Shown: in pieces, positions 36,060 through 48,100 of the stretch
Layout: each line of letters starts with the position of its first letter
Numbering within the stretch: the stretch's first letter is position 1
Source: Papaver somniferum
Lineage: Eukaryota; Streptophyta; Magnoliopsida; Ranunculales; Papaveraceae
Reading direction: 5' to 3'
Assembly (NCBI RefSeq): GCF_003573695.1
Contig: NC_039361.1
Location: 38,981,393-39,045,392 of the forward strand
DNA length: 64,000 nt
Notes under the pieces: generated by a model
The model's database searches: none
What the model saw: the letters and a program-made list of their open reading frames with translations, nothing else
What the model was told of the DNA's origin: nothing
Made by a program: the position numbers and the translations under genes

Positions 36060-37425
36060 GAAAATTTTCATTTTTTTGACACAAGTAATCTCAAATTAGG
36101 AAGAAGATAAGGCAGAAGAGGTACACGAAATTACTCACAGGATGTTCTTGGATGTTGATATTGGTGAACAACGTATAGGTAAAAAAGCTATATACTACTC
36201 TTTGTATGTGAAGTAGCTTAAACTGAAAATGCAGTTTATTTTACCTTTTCTGCATTACTTGTGGTTCTGGAAAAGCAGACATGTGTTTTGCTTTACAACA
36301 TGCTGTAAGTTGCTCAGAAGTCAGAAGTATATGTGCGGTCCATCTATTGCTCTTTATATCTGTTCCAATTTCGCCATGGTGGATTTGCTTAAAACTTCAT
36401 TCGTGTGTGATTTTTAATCAATAAACTATGTAGATTGCCGAGGACAACTCTGAGTCGATAATTGTGGGGTCTTAAAGTTAACAATGGGTCATATCTCCGT
36501 GACATACTAATATACTATTGTAACAGTTCTAACTCCATAGCTGAGGTTCGGTTTCACTAGATAATTGTTTTCCTGCCCTGCTATGTTATATATTTTTCGT
36601 AGAAAAACAGACAATTGTTTTTTGTTTTTAAATTTGAGTTCAAAGTAGCAATCTTTTTTCTTCTTTATGAATCGGTATAAATTGCATTCCAATACCTTCC
36701 AAGGAAAATCTGGAATTGGATCCCAAATTGATGGGTTACCTTTATTCACATGCTTAACATTTTGAGTTTTGTGTATTTACTTTTGTACCAGTCTCTGATG
36801 TTTGCAGTGTTTTGATAACTCAGTAAACAGTATTGTTAAAAATGAAACAGCATGTTTAAGTTTGTGGTATTATGTATCCGGTCATTAACTTTATGTGCCT
36901 CTGAGAACTGCCTTTGCACTTTCTGCAGGTAGATTGGTAATTGGATTGTATGGCCAGGTTGTCCCCAAAACAGTTGGTATGTCCTACACCTTTCCTATTA
37001 CTTTATGATCTTGATCCTGATGTGATCCCTTTCTATGTTGCCTTTATAATTGCACCTACGGAATCATAGTTTATCAATTTCATTGATTAAGCATTTTTAA
37101 CTGATTTTGCCGTTTGAAATCAAATATAATAGGAAAGTAAACTTTATGGTGTATAGATCTTAATTAAATTTTACGGCTGTTCAAAAACTGCATGTTACAA
37201 TGGTCTATATTTAGGAAATTTGATGACCTTGAATTGTCTTATTGGAGTAAACTTTCCTTTGGCAAATATGTTCTTCTAACTATCTCATTAATACGAAGCC
37301 AAATTTTTCAATGGGGAACCACATCATTATTTCTTTGATCAGCCTGAGTTGTAAAAATTTAAGCAGATTCCCGAAACAAATTGTCACTCAGATAATTTTT
37401 TCTACCAGTGATGCTCTCTAGTATT
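36060..37425 (+). pseudogene. Cyclophilin fragment, copy 3 (exons 2-3 only)
   Basis: This repeats 33190-34500 (copy 2) and 13310-14670 (copy 1) and carries exon 2 (36100-36178, EEDKAEEVHEITHRMFLDVD) and exon 3 (36929-36976). The left join lies in a duplicated GAAAATTTTCATTTTTTT and the right join runs straight into an SF3B2 intron at about 37425 through a shared TATTA. Its first part is closest to copy 2, its later part to copy 1. Its exon 2 is actually cleaner than copy 2 (acceptor AG, no stop). Confidence 0.88.
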
Positions 37426-37505
37426 ATTTATGGTATAATCTGATTTATTTTATGTTTATTTTTTTTAGTTCTTCTAATGATTTGCTTATGTCAAACCTGT
37501 TTCAG

Positions 37506-40500
37506 TTACAACGGAGGATGAAGATTGCTGAACTGAAACAATTATGCGCAAGGCCTGATGTGGTTGAGGTATGCCATACTGTATGTATGTATATATATAT
37601 ATATATATGATATTATGATATCTTCTTCTTTTTTGGTGTATTCAGTTGTATTTTTTTGTTTGACAAAAAAATTTGGATGTTTCATATATTTTTAGGTGTG
37701 GGATGCAACAGCAGCAGACCCAAAGTTGCTAGTGTTTCTCAAATCGTACTGAAATACTGTTCCTGCACTGGTGTCAAAAGAGGAAATTCTTACAGGTGAG
37801 TGGTCGACTGGACATAGATAATAGTTTACTTAGTATGTACATGCATGATAAATGAACTTACACTGTAAAAGGGGTTCATGTAAGAGGGTGAGCGAAAATA
37901 ATAGAATCAATAAGGTTCTTGCAGGGGACTGGCTGTAACAATCATGGAGACAGAAGTAGGTGGTATTTTTTGAAAAGAATCTTTGATATGTTTATTTTTT
38001 AACATATTTGCTAGGGGTTATGTAGGTTTTTTGTTCTATATCAAATTAAGGTGCCTAGACAAGTTTGAGTGAGAGCTATGAGTTGTCAGGTTACGTTTGA
38101 CGTTGAATTATACATCAAACTAAGGTGCCTAGACAAGTTTGAGTGAGAGCGGGTCGTCGGGTTATGTTTGATGTTGCAATGCAGCTTGTGTGGGCTTACT
38201 TTGCGCAATACATGGACTGGATGTATTTTTTTATTGCGGCAGTATAGTCCACTGGAATAATTATGCCCATTGGCTGCTTTGATACGGAGAATCTAATATC
38301 ACTAATCCATCTTTTATGTGTTTTTTAGGGAAAACGTGGTATTGAGAAACAGCCTTTTCAACTCCCTGACTTCATTGCGGCAACCGGAATCGAGAAAATT
38401 AGACAGGTATAACTGGATGCTTAGGTCTGCAATGATTAAATGTTATCCAATTTTGAGACATTTATTCTTTTTGCGCCACTAGCCATTGTGCTATCAGTTG
38501 TTTTCTAAACACTTCAGTATATTTGAAGAATGTTTTGAGCTGTTAGAATCCTCTCACCTTCTTTTGGAAGATGGTTACATAACTCTGTTGCTTTCCTCTT
38601 TGTGTAGCCAGATAATGATCCTTCCAATTATTTGTCATGTTCTCTCGGTTTATATTCTATTAATTATTCTATTAGTTAATGGTTTCAATGGTGTCATATG
38701 TAGGCGTACATTGAGAAAGAGGACAGTAAAAAGTTGAAACAGAAGCAACGTGAGCGAATGCAACCAAAGATGGGAAAGATGGATATTGATTATCAGGTTT
38801 GAGCAACTTTTTATGATATTATGAATTATCACGCGTCTCTCTCCTTCGTTGTTTTACTTCTATACAGAAAGTCCAGTCTTGTATATTACACATTATGTTC
38901 TCTGGCTAATCATAATGGTTCTACATATACAGGTTCTCCATGATGCCTTCTTTAAATATCAGACCAAGCCTAAGCTTACTAGTCATGGCGAGCTCTATCA
39001 CGAAGGGAAAGAGTTTGAGGTATAGGTTCTGTGGTTAATCTACTGAGTTCATAGAAACCAATCTAGTAGTTGTATTTACAGTTATTTTGGTGTGTACAGG
39101 TGAAATTACGAGAGATGAAGCCAGGTATGCTGTCACAGGATTTAAAAGAAGCCCTTGGTATGCCAGAGGGTGCGCCTCCCCCATGGCTTATTAATATGCA
39201 GGTCAATTTTAGCTAATATATTACTGATTTCATTAATTGGTATCACAAGCTTCTTGATTCATTAATTGAGACAGTCTCTCTTATTTTTGTTCAACAGAGA
39301 TATGGCCCCCCTCCGTCTTATCCACATCTCTAAATTCCTGGTCTGAATGCTCCTATTCCTCCCGGTGCTAGCTTCGGTTATCATCCTGGAGGTTGGGGTA
39401 AACCGCCTGTTGACGAAGTGAGTTCACTTTTTTTCTTCAGTTTTTTATTAGATTCTGTTTCGCTAATTTGAGGAATGCTTGTTAACATTGGGAATTCTTC
39501 TCAATATTTGTATAGTATGGGCGTCCATTATACGGAGATGTCTTTGGAGTGCAGCAACAGGAACAACTTAACTATGAGAGTATACTGTCAAGGTAACTTC
39601 TTCCTTCTGCATAATATGGTTAGTGGTAGCGTGTGCTAGATAATGTGTACTAATGAGCTTTTTCTTTTTTCAGCAGTTCCGGTGGTGTGGAGACACCGGA
39701 TGTCATTGAACTACGGAAGCAGCAGAGTCATTGTTTGTATTCTTGCTTACCTTCTTGTGGTCCTTCTCATATAGGTGCTTGAAGAAAAAGAAGAAAAGAT
39801 CGCTCCTGGAACCTTGCTTGGGACAACACACACGTATGTACATGGCAATGATAGTCACGTAGTTTTGTTGAATTGACTATAGTATATTTGATAATGATTT
39901 AGAAAAAGTCTTTAACATTTGTTTCTGGATTCAGGTATGTGGTTGGTACTGGAGCACAGGAAAAGGCTGCAGCTTCCAAAAGGGTATTGATTTGTTATCT
40001 TCCTTTCTTCCATCCTTATTTTAATAGGGAATTCATTGCTCTAGTAAATTTTGAATGTTAACTAGGGGAAAGCTAACTATATACATAGCAGAGACTTTAA
40101 ACAAAACCAATGTTATGTAACTAATTATTCTAATCTGACTGCTATAAGCATGTTGGGTTTTTGGTATGGCGCACTGGATAGTAGGTTAGCTCATTGTAAT
40201 ATTGATTGCACCAAGTATCTGAAAGTTCTCTGCACTACTATGTTTTGCAATGTCTATGAAGCTGGGCTACATGTAGAAGTGGCTTAGCTTGTCATAATTA
40301 CTTGAATTAATGTCAAAATTTCCTAGGAGATGAAAAAGTAATTTCGAGTTAAGTTGTTTCCACTCTGCAGTATGCGGTCTCCTGGTTTGATCACTCATAG
40401 TTTTGTAAGATAAGTCCTAGTCATTCGTCTTACTAGTGTTCTTCCGCGAGGTCAAAAGGCAGATAAAGTTGATGTCTCTTTCAAACCAGAGGAATTGGAA

Positions 40501-40866
40501 GGGTTGGAGAACCTGGATGGTGTTCTGGCTGCCAAGTAAGAGAGAAACTGTAACAGAGATTGTTGTCAAAAGACTGGGTTAATATTTTGCTTTGTGAGGA
40601 ATATATTGCTAATGTTTGATCTCTCTCTGTTGCAGGTACGAGGAAGCAAGGGAAGAAGAGAAACAGCGTAGCCAGCGTGAGGATTTCAGCGATATGGTTG
40701 CGGAGGTATGTTTGACGTCTCTGCAGTTTGCCATTTTCATGGTAGTTTTATATATTCACCTGTTTCACTCATAAATTTGATGGGACTTGTGCAGAATGAG
40801 AAGAAGAGGAAGAGAAAGATGCACGAGAAGGATGGGAAATCAAAAAAGAAAGATTTCAAGTTTTAG
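37506..40866 (+). pseudogene. SF3B2: SF3B2 (SF3b145) splicing factor pseudogene, C-terminal half
   Basis: SF3B2 is a U2 snRNP SF3b subunit. Exons include 37506-37568 (LQRRMKIAELKQLCARP), 37696-37795, 38329-38406 (KRGIEKQPFQLPDFIAATG), 38704-38796, 38933-39019, 39100-39201 (MLSQDLKEALGMPEGAPPPW), 39298-39417, 39516-39592, 39674-39735, 39775-39833, 39935-39983, 40437-40535, 40636-40705 and 40795-40866 (ending KKKDFKF). The DUF382 and PSP-type segments are recognisable. Faults: TGA at 37750 (KSY*NTVP), a small deletion near 37764 that shifts PVPRHW, TAA at 39331 (PHL*IPG), and loss of the acidic exon after the QQQEQ segment. The N-terminus is absent here; see 59235-60080. Confidence 0.93.
38041..38175 (+). 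repeat. Tandem duplication in SF3B2 intron
   Basis: A block with GGTGCCTAGACAAGTTTGAG and AGGTTACGTTTGACGTTG occurs twice, spaced about 75 bp apart, with about 10 percent divergence. It is intronic. Confidence 0.8.
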
Positions 40867-43800
40867 ATATTGTAATATTTGTACCTGTGTTAGAATAGTA
40901 ACTGAATAGTAACAGAGCCTGGGGAAAGTATGCGGAAAGCACTGGATCTGTATATTTTGGTTTTCTTAGCATTTTCTAACTGGCAGAAGTTTCTCTCATG
41001 TCCTGCACTGGTTTAAATGTTTTGAGCTGAGTTTATAAGTAAGTCTCATCTGTAGTCTTGTTAACTGAGGAATATACTCTTTAATCTTGAAACTTCAACT
41101 TATATTGCAGGGGAGACTACATAGTATGTATTATTTTCTCTGTCCTTTTTTGCTTATCTGCATCCCAATCTTCGCTGTTAGATGGTGCCCTACTCGTCAT
41201 TATGGTCTTAAAATGAGGCTGCCTGAGTTTTTCATCTTCTTGCAACATAAATTAAAATAATAATTTTTTTTAGCTTTTTATAGGTCAATTCGAATATATA
41301 AATTAATAACTCTTCAATTTATATAAATTTAGTATTACATTTATACTAATTTGGTAAAGAATGATTTAATCGTGACTTGATTTTTCTTAAAATTGATGTC
41401 ACGTTGAATTTCATCTTGGATTTTTCTTAACAATAGAAGATTTTTTGGTGTTGTCAATGCAATAAAAACATATTCAATATCTTTGTAGCTTTGGTATCTT
41501 CTTTACGGGAAGGTGATTCTGTAACTACACTTTCATCTTTGACTTCCACATCATCACTTTCATATTTTCCCATGACACTCTCAATTATTTCATCGTCGGT
41601 TAATAAATCTGAGATAATATCCTTTTGAGGGATGTTTAAAAGAAATTTAACATCCATTCTACTGTGATAATTCAACCCATTGATTGAATTTTGGGATTCT
41701 CTAGTTCCTTTATTATCTAACGCTTCACTTCGATTCTTTGATATGGTGTCATCTATTGAACAAATCTTGTAATGACGAAAACAATTTGCAATGGAATAAG
41801 GTGTATTGGTTCATTTTGTTGATTACTTTTTTTTTAGAATTAAACAATATTTTGATAAACTAGTTAAAAAAGAATTAATATGGAGTATAATTTAATAATT
41901 ATTAATTTATTTGATTATTTAATATCGCGATAATTGATACATTTTACCGGTCCCGACGTTATTATTTTATATGAGTTATATTGTATGCTCCATCTATACC
42001 CAAAAAATAGGCAAAGTGAAAAGGACATTTTGGTTAATAGAGTTCCATTGACCAATCAACCAATGGCTATAAGGATTTGGAGCCCTTTCAAGATTTGTCA
42101 CAACACCTCCACTTAATAATGTGCACAATGTAATCAACTCACTTACCAGGTTGTCCTAGAAACTTTAGAGCCAAGTCTCCAGTTACTGTTGCTGTTCTAG
42201 ATAATGTGCACAATGTAATCAACTCACTTACCAGGTTGTCCTAGAGACTTTAGAGCCAAGTCTACAGTTACTGCTGCCGTTCTAGCACAGGTAAGCAGAT
42301 ATATCGGTTTCTTTCTTGTCTTTTCCCCATCTTTTATCAAGGTGATTTTTTCCTTCCATGAAGTGTTACTGAGCTTTCTTGTTTCCTCTTTTTTAGGCTA
42401 GGTTGCCTATGGCAGAAATGGCAGCAACTATCAGGAGTTGCGGCCTCTATGAGCTTATCGAGGTAATGATAGAATAACATTGGTATGCTTCTTACCTTTT
42501 TTTTTTCGTTTGAGGGTGAGGATCTGTACACACCCACCACTCACTTACACACCCATATCAAGGTGAAATCACCTTTTACTTCTGTTTGTATTAAAAAATA
42601 TGTGGATTTGAATTTCATTAGAATGACAACGGAGGTTCTCTTTTTGCAAAGCAAAACCCTTCCAGACATCTGTATATGGAATCCCTACACTGTGATAATG
42701 TACATGTAGAGAAACACAACCCCATCTGATTTAGACTTGATGTATCATGGTTTCCTTGTCGACCAACATTCTAAAAAGTCTATGCAGCTATGTGAAGCTG
42801 GCAGAAGCTCTGTCATGTATGGTTTCTCAAGGGTAGTGTCTAGACCTCTCGCAGTATAATGTAAATCATCCCACGATACACAAAGATGATACGAGAAAAG
42901 AGAAACCTTAAGGAATTTTGTAATCCTGGTTCTTGCTTTCACTGGCGTAAAGTTGTACAGGAATGTGTTTCTGAAATTACTTTAAAGCATTTTGTTGTTG
43001 ATGTCTTTTTACATTCCAAAGGATAAACAGATTGATCCAGGAAATATTTAAATTGAATTGACGTCTTCTGCAGGTATGTTTGAAACAGGTCAAACAGAAA
43101 CACAATAATGGTGTCTGTTTAGCTAGGCTAGGATAGAAAAAGAGCAGTTGGCACTATAATGGATAGGTTGTTGATCAATTTCTGTGTCCTAATGAATAAT
43201 ATCAGCTTTTTCATTAAAAATGGAGAATTCTGTTGTTTTAGTTCTTACATTGTCGTCATCAGTATTGGATTACAGCCGGGAGTTTTTAGCCTTCCCCAAG
43301 CTTGTGCTTATATTCTATTGGGAGCGACTACTCCCAGTTATAGTCTATAAGATCACACTGTTTTCATGAAAAAGTGAAAAGAAAGTATGTATTCGAGTTT
43401 GTTTCAAAAAAACAAAAAAAAAAAGTGAAATGGCAGCAACTATCAGGAGTTGCGGCCTCTCTGAGCTTACCGAAGTAATGATAGAATAACATTGGTCTGC
43501 TTCTTCTTCTTTTTTTTTCGTTTGAGGGTGAGGAGGAGGATATGCTACATGGATGCAGAATGGCTTAGCTGTAAAGAAATCTAATCTAGCTTGAATGTGC
43601 AATGTTCTGTTTCCTAGTCCGAACTCCTAGTTATTTGCTCCGGAAGTAAATCACTGGGTACCCAGTAGATGGTTCTAGATAATCAAGTAGCACAACTGCC
43701 ACATCCCATAAATACAGATTAGTGACCTGAGTTTGAAACTTGTCGGTACCAAACTTTTTGACCGATAAATGAAAAAAATATAAAAAAAGGGAAAGAAAAT

Positions 43801-44131
43801 GAAGTAATAGAAAATTGCCAAAAACTACCACTGCCATCATTTTTTACCATAAGTACAAATGACACCACGCCACCTGGCCCACCAATCTCCCCTCGTTTTA
43901 ACGTAAGTAAGACCGGTTCCTATGGTGGAGGTGTATAAAAGTTGTTTTGCCATATCACGTGGCATGGTAAACTACTTTGATAAAAATGGCAAATTCTATT
44001 AAAGTAGTATGTTTTATTGTGTTTTGTGGGATCCTTATCAACAAAAAATTTATTTGTTTGTGTTTGGTAGGGTTTTTATTAAATTTTATGAATTATTTCA
44101 TATTTTTTAGGACCTTTTATATGATAAAAAT
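40867..44131. other. Intergenic with small duplications, no supported gene
   Basis: A tandem 85 bp duplication lies at 42116-42285 (GTGCACAATGTAATCAACTC). A block at about 42413-42525 that could read MAEMAATIRSCGLYELIE before a GT donor recurs at 43427-43535 with a poly-T tail, as if an exon-like piece was copied. A 73-codon minus ORF (41675-41454) is Asp/Glu-rich and vaguely like the acidic tail of pogo-type transposases, which I cannot support. The rest is AT-rich. Confidence 0.5.
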
Positions 44132-44969
44132 AGAAGGATGTTATTGGGGCGTCACACTCCTTTAGAATGGCGTCACTTGGATATCTGGTGATCAAAAATC
44201 TGGTTAAGGGATATTTTTGATTCGATAACAATTTGTCCAAAATGACCCTTCAATTAAAACTAATAAAAACAGATGAGGAAGAAGCATACTGATCCTAGTG
44301 ATGGTAATCAACATCTCAATCAACCTCAACTTCATCCTCAACTCATTCCACCGATTCAATCAATTGAAGAATGAATTTTTCAAACTCCTCAACAACAACC
44401 CATGGTGTATAAAGGTAATAATCGAACAAACCCATCTTTTCGTACTCGTTTTTGTGCTTAAATCGAATGAAATCAAAGTAAAATTAGGATTTTATTTACT
44501 TTCTGCTAGTGTTACGCCTGGGTACGATACTAGATTTTTCAATCATAATTTAGTTTTTGAAGAACTTACGCCTAGGTTTAGTTCAATTCAAGCGTAAACT
44601 TTTATTTGCATGTCGTTCACGTCTAGGTTTAGTTGATATCCAGGCGTAATTCCGATTTTACGCCTAGGTTTAGTTGATTTCCAGGCGTAATTTTACGCCT
44701 AGGTTTAGTTGATTTCCAGGCGTAATTCCAATTTTACGCCTAGGTTTAGTTGATTTCCAAGCATAACTCCAATTTTACGCCTGGGTTTGCTATATGTCCA
44801 ACCTAGGCGTAATTAATTAAACTAAATTAAAATTAGCCAAACAAGAGTTGTTTGGTCATCACAAAATTATATAAGATAAGGGTTTTTGATATTACTTATA
44901 GGTGACCCGTTTTTGTCTTATTAGGTGATGCCTCTCTAAAGGAGTGTGACGCCCCAATAACAGCCTTCT
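44132..44969. mobile_element. MITE-like TIR element with internal minisatellite
   Basis: The left end AGAAGGATGTTATTGGGGCG and the inverted right end AGAAGGCTGTTATTGGGGCG match over about 45 bp (continuing CGTCACACTCCTTTAGA). The length is 838 bp with no coding capacity. Both flanks are A/T-rich (ATAAAAAT, AAAAATAT), so the target duplication cannot be fixed. The interior holds a hairpin minisatellite. Confidence 0.85.
44510..44830 (+). repeat. Hairpin minisatellite, about 6 units
   Basis: Units of 36-46 bp have TTACGCCT, a spacer ending in TTTAGTTGATTTCC, then AGGCGTAA. The ends of each unit are inverted copies, so each can fold with an 8 bp stem. Spacing varies because of small indels. Confidence 0.85.
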
Positions 44970-44981
44970 AAAAATATGCTA

Positions 44982-45081
44982 CTCCCTTTGTTGGAAAAGT
45001 TTTACTTTCACTTTTTCATTTTAGCCTAAAAATAGGCCAAATCGAAAAAGTGAAAGTAACACTTTTCCTGTGAAACGGAGG
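44982..45081. mobile_element. Stowaway-type MITE (100 bp)
   Basis: CTCCCTTTGTTGGAAAAG at left and the inverted CCTCCGTTTCACAGGAAAAG at right are Stowaway (Tc1/mariner) ends, flanked by TA on both sides (44980-44981, 45082-45083). It lies 12 bp from the preceding MITE. Confidence 0.85.
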
Positions 45082-45083
45082 TA

Positions 45084-46330
45084 GTTTAGTTCAGTTTAGC
45101 TTGAATGTATGTCGTCATCCTAACTGCAGGGAGTAAAAGAAATAATTAATAGTATGATATAGTAAACTCAGGCCTCTTTTGAGTTTTAATACAAGTTACG
45201 GAACATAAGAAAATGGTTACTTGAGTTCGTTTCATGTCATATTTTGTATAGGGGATGAAATGTAAACACTTTAGAGCTGCCTTCCTATTTTTGTATAGGG
45301 GATGAAATATATTTAGTATCTCATCTTATTTATTTTTGAAACAATTTAGTTCATTGTTACATTAAGCTTTTCAACTTTGTACTTTAATAGATATCTCATA
45401 ACACTGAAACTTTGAATGATAAATTTAATTATCCTTTGGTATGTGCAATGGCTTACATTTACTTGCACATTTAGCATGTATGTGCTAGGACCAGACTTAC
45501 TTTAGCCATTTATATACGTTCGCAAATGCTAGGATTGCTATTATTTTCCACTTATTGTAATGTAGTGTTGTTAACTCCAGTTCCAGCTGTGAATAGTTTG
45601 TATGAATTGCGATTCATTAATTGAGCACATTAAATTTGCTGTCTTATGTTCGCTTAGGGTGATCAGTCCTAATAATATAAAACCCGGGCATATGTTCTCA
45701 AAACCAGTGTGATAACGAGTTCAGGAAACTTTATGATGTAATGTGTACTCATTTGCAGAATACAAGTCTCGAGATTTAACATTAATGGGCCTTGAGATTT
45801 TATAGAAACTCTGACATGACAATACAAAGTTTTTGCAGACAGTGGAGACTGAAGTCTCTTACCGATGGAACGATTAGGTAAGTAATCTTCCATTAGTTAA
45901 GTAATCTTCCATTGAATTTGCAGACAGTGGAGACTGAAGTCTCTTGCAAATCAATGTTTTTCTGCACCCTGCAGCACTAATAGTCTGCACACGGATATTT
46001 GAAAAATGATATGGAAGCTAGGTGTAATCTTTCCTTCGGTTTACCCATTTCGAACGTCGCTTTCTGCGAAATCAAGGATAGGGCGAGACTGGATTATGAT
46101 GAAGAGATCATGGCAACTATAGTATTTGTTAAAGAGTGAGAAGATGCTACATTGAACTAAAATCTCTGATAGGTGGTGACTGTTGGTTCATTGGAATTTC
46201 CAGTACTACACCACATGGTGGTTTTTGCCATATAAATAGTTAGTGCGTGGTTGAAGTAATATTAGAATGGGATTAGTAAGTCTAGGATTGTCTTCCTGTT
46301 CTCTATAGCATCTTCTTTTTGTTCTCTTTA
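45084..46330. other. Intergenic, short tandem duplication only
   Basis: TTGCAGACAGTGGAGACTGA occurs at about 45833 and 45917, an 84 bp tandem duplication. No gene is seen. Open frames are short and without family likeness. Confidence 0.5.
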
Positions 46331-46880
46331 GAGCATCCACAGTGGGCGAGTATAACCAAAAATTTGGGATGAGATCGTAATGCAGTGGGACAGAGTAAAG
46401 ATTAAATCCCAGCCAAAGATCAAATTCCAGACCATATTTGGTCGCGACCAAATCCCAAATCTTAATATAGTCGGGCGTAAATTTAAAGTACGCTTGTTGC
46501 TGGGCGTATACCAAAGTTACGCTTATCATCAGGCGTGACTTTAACCATCCGCCCGTTCACTTACTCAATGGGGCGTACACCCAACCATCCGCCCCATTCA
46601 AAATGAAATCTCATCAGGCGTACACCCAACCATCCGTCCGTTCACTTACTCAATGGGGCGTACACCAAACCATCCGCCCCATTCAAATTTCGGGCGTAAA
46701 CCAGTTTTACGCCCCATTCAAGCGTACACCAAATTTACGCCCGATTTCATGCGGTGATTAATTTTACGCTCGACCAAATTTAATCTTCTACCCCTAACGT
46801 AACAGTACAGAGTAAACTCAAATTTGATCATTTCTTTTGGTCTTTGATCTTTGGTTATACTCGCACCACTGCAGTTGCTC
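46331..46880. mobile_element. Tourist-like (PIF/Harbinger) MITE, 550 bp
   Basis: Ends GAGCATCCACAGTGGGCGAG and, inverted, GAGCAACTGCAGTGGTGCGAG continue inward as TATAACCAAA. A TTA target duplication is at 46328-46330 and 46881-46883. Harbinger-type elements duplicate three bases, usually TWA. The interior contains repeated GGGCGTA...TACGCCC foldbacks and a repeated ACCCAACCATCCG block. No coding capacity. Confidence 0.88.
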
Positions 46881-46883
46881 TTA

Positions 46884-47278
46884 GCATATCAGAATTGAAA
46901 TGTATGAAAAATCAAGTTATAAAGATTAATCTCCAACTGTTCTTCTCATGTTAAAAGATCACAATGTGGTGTTGGTACTATTTGATAGTGGTACTTCAGA
47001 ACAAGCATTGAATAAGACAACTTATAAGGGACAACCAATTTGAGCCTGTGCTAGTTAATTGATAATAAGTTAACGGTGTTAGTTTCTGTTAACTCGTGAG
47101 GCAAACATGAGTTTACTTGACTGTTTAGATTAGTTCATATACAATACGTGGACGGTTACGGATATCATCCGTCTCGTCTAAGCTTTCTGTAGAATTTGCT
47201 AAAGAACAAGAACTCCATAAGCATAGTATGGAACCCATGTAATCAAAGTTGTACAAAAAAAAGCTCTCATAAAAGCTT
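46884..47278. other. Intergenic, nothing recognised
   Basis: AT-rich sequence directly flanking the copia B insertion, with no coding or structural signal that I can support. Confidence 0.5.
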
Positions 47279-47499
47279 GTTTTTGAAAAGACGAGCATAC
47301 CCAAATATACCTCAATCTAAAACTTTTCCACATATAAGTCACTTGTTCCGAAAGTGATCGTCTATGGACAAAGTCGAGACAATACAACTAATCAGTATCA
47401 CACTTCGAGTGATCGTCTATGGATACGAGATCGAGACAATACAATCTAAGAAGTGTGTTTACTTGATAATAGGTTCGGACTTAACCAAACACTATAGGA

Positions 47500-48100
47500 C
47501 CTAGTTAACAATTCGGCGAATTATTCCCGAACCAAAACAAATCGTCTGAATTCGAATGATACTTCCGAATTACTTAAACTCCGAATCCAGTACGCGTATA
47601 ATATGGGTCAGCCGAATTTGTCGCGAAACAGGACCTAGTTAGTAATTCGGCGAATTATTCCCGAATAATTCGCGAACCGAACCGAATCGCCCGAATTCGA
47701 ATGATATTTCCGAATTACTTAAACTCCGAATCCAGTACGCGTATAATATGGGTGGGTCAGAAGTTTGGGTTCGAACCCCTGACCTCAAGGGTGTTAAATA
47801 AGTTTCCAACCTATGAACTACATGTTGATTGATGATTATGAATTAGATATCTTTGTTATATTCAGATTAAATCATATTTCTATATGATTCTACACTAGAA
47901 TGCATTTTCCAATAATTTAATGCGTGTTGAATTTTCGATACCGAACTTATATTTCTAAAACGAATTATACACGTACATATGCCGTTCCGAACAACCAACC
48001 GTTGACCGCATTTTTGACCGAATCCGACCTACTGAAACCGTATAATTCCGGGATGTATGTTGTCCCGAACTCCCCTTTGTATCCCGAATTGCTAACTAGG
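47500..48100. mobile_element. hAT-like MITE inside copia B LTR
   Basis: Inverted ends CCTAGTTAACAATTCGG and CCTAGTTAGCAATTCGG are flanked by the perfect 8 bp duplication CTATAGGA (47492-47499, 48101-48108). The other LTR shows the empty site near 55203-55214. The left part contains an internal tandem duplication of about 134 bp, so the end motif is present twice (47500 and 47633). No coding capacity. Confidence 0.93.

Noticed and set aside
37588..37612. (TA)n run in SF3B2 intron
   Set aside because: It is a simple microsatellite with no sign of function.
41454..41675. Acidic 73-codon ORF resembling a pogo/tigger transposase tail
   Set aside because: The likeness is only compositional. No DDE or CENP-B domain lies nearby.
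46920..47040. Protease-like FDSGTSE motif
   Set aside because: It is an isolated 40-codon open stretch without further retroelement domains.
47765..47785. tRNA B-box-like GGGTTCGAACCC
   Set aside because: It is a short palindrome inside the hAT-like MITE. No A box, anticodon arm or acceptor stem could be built around it.
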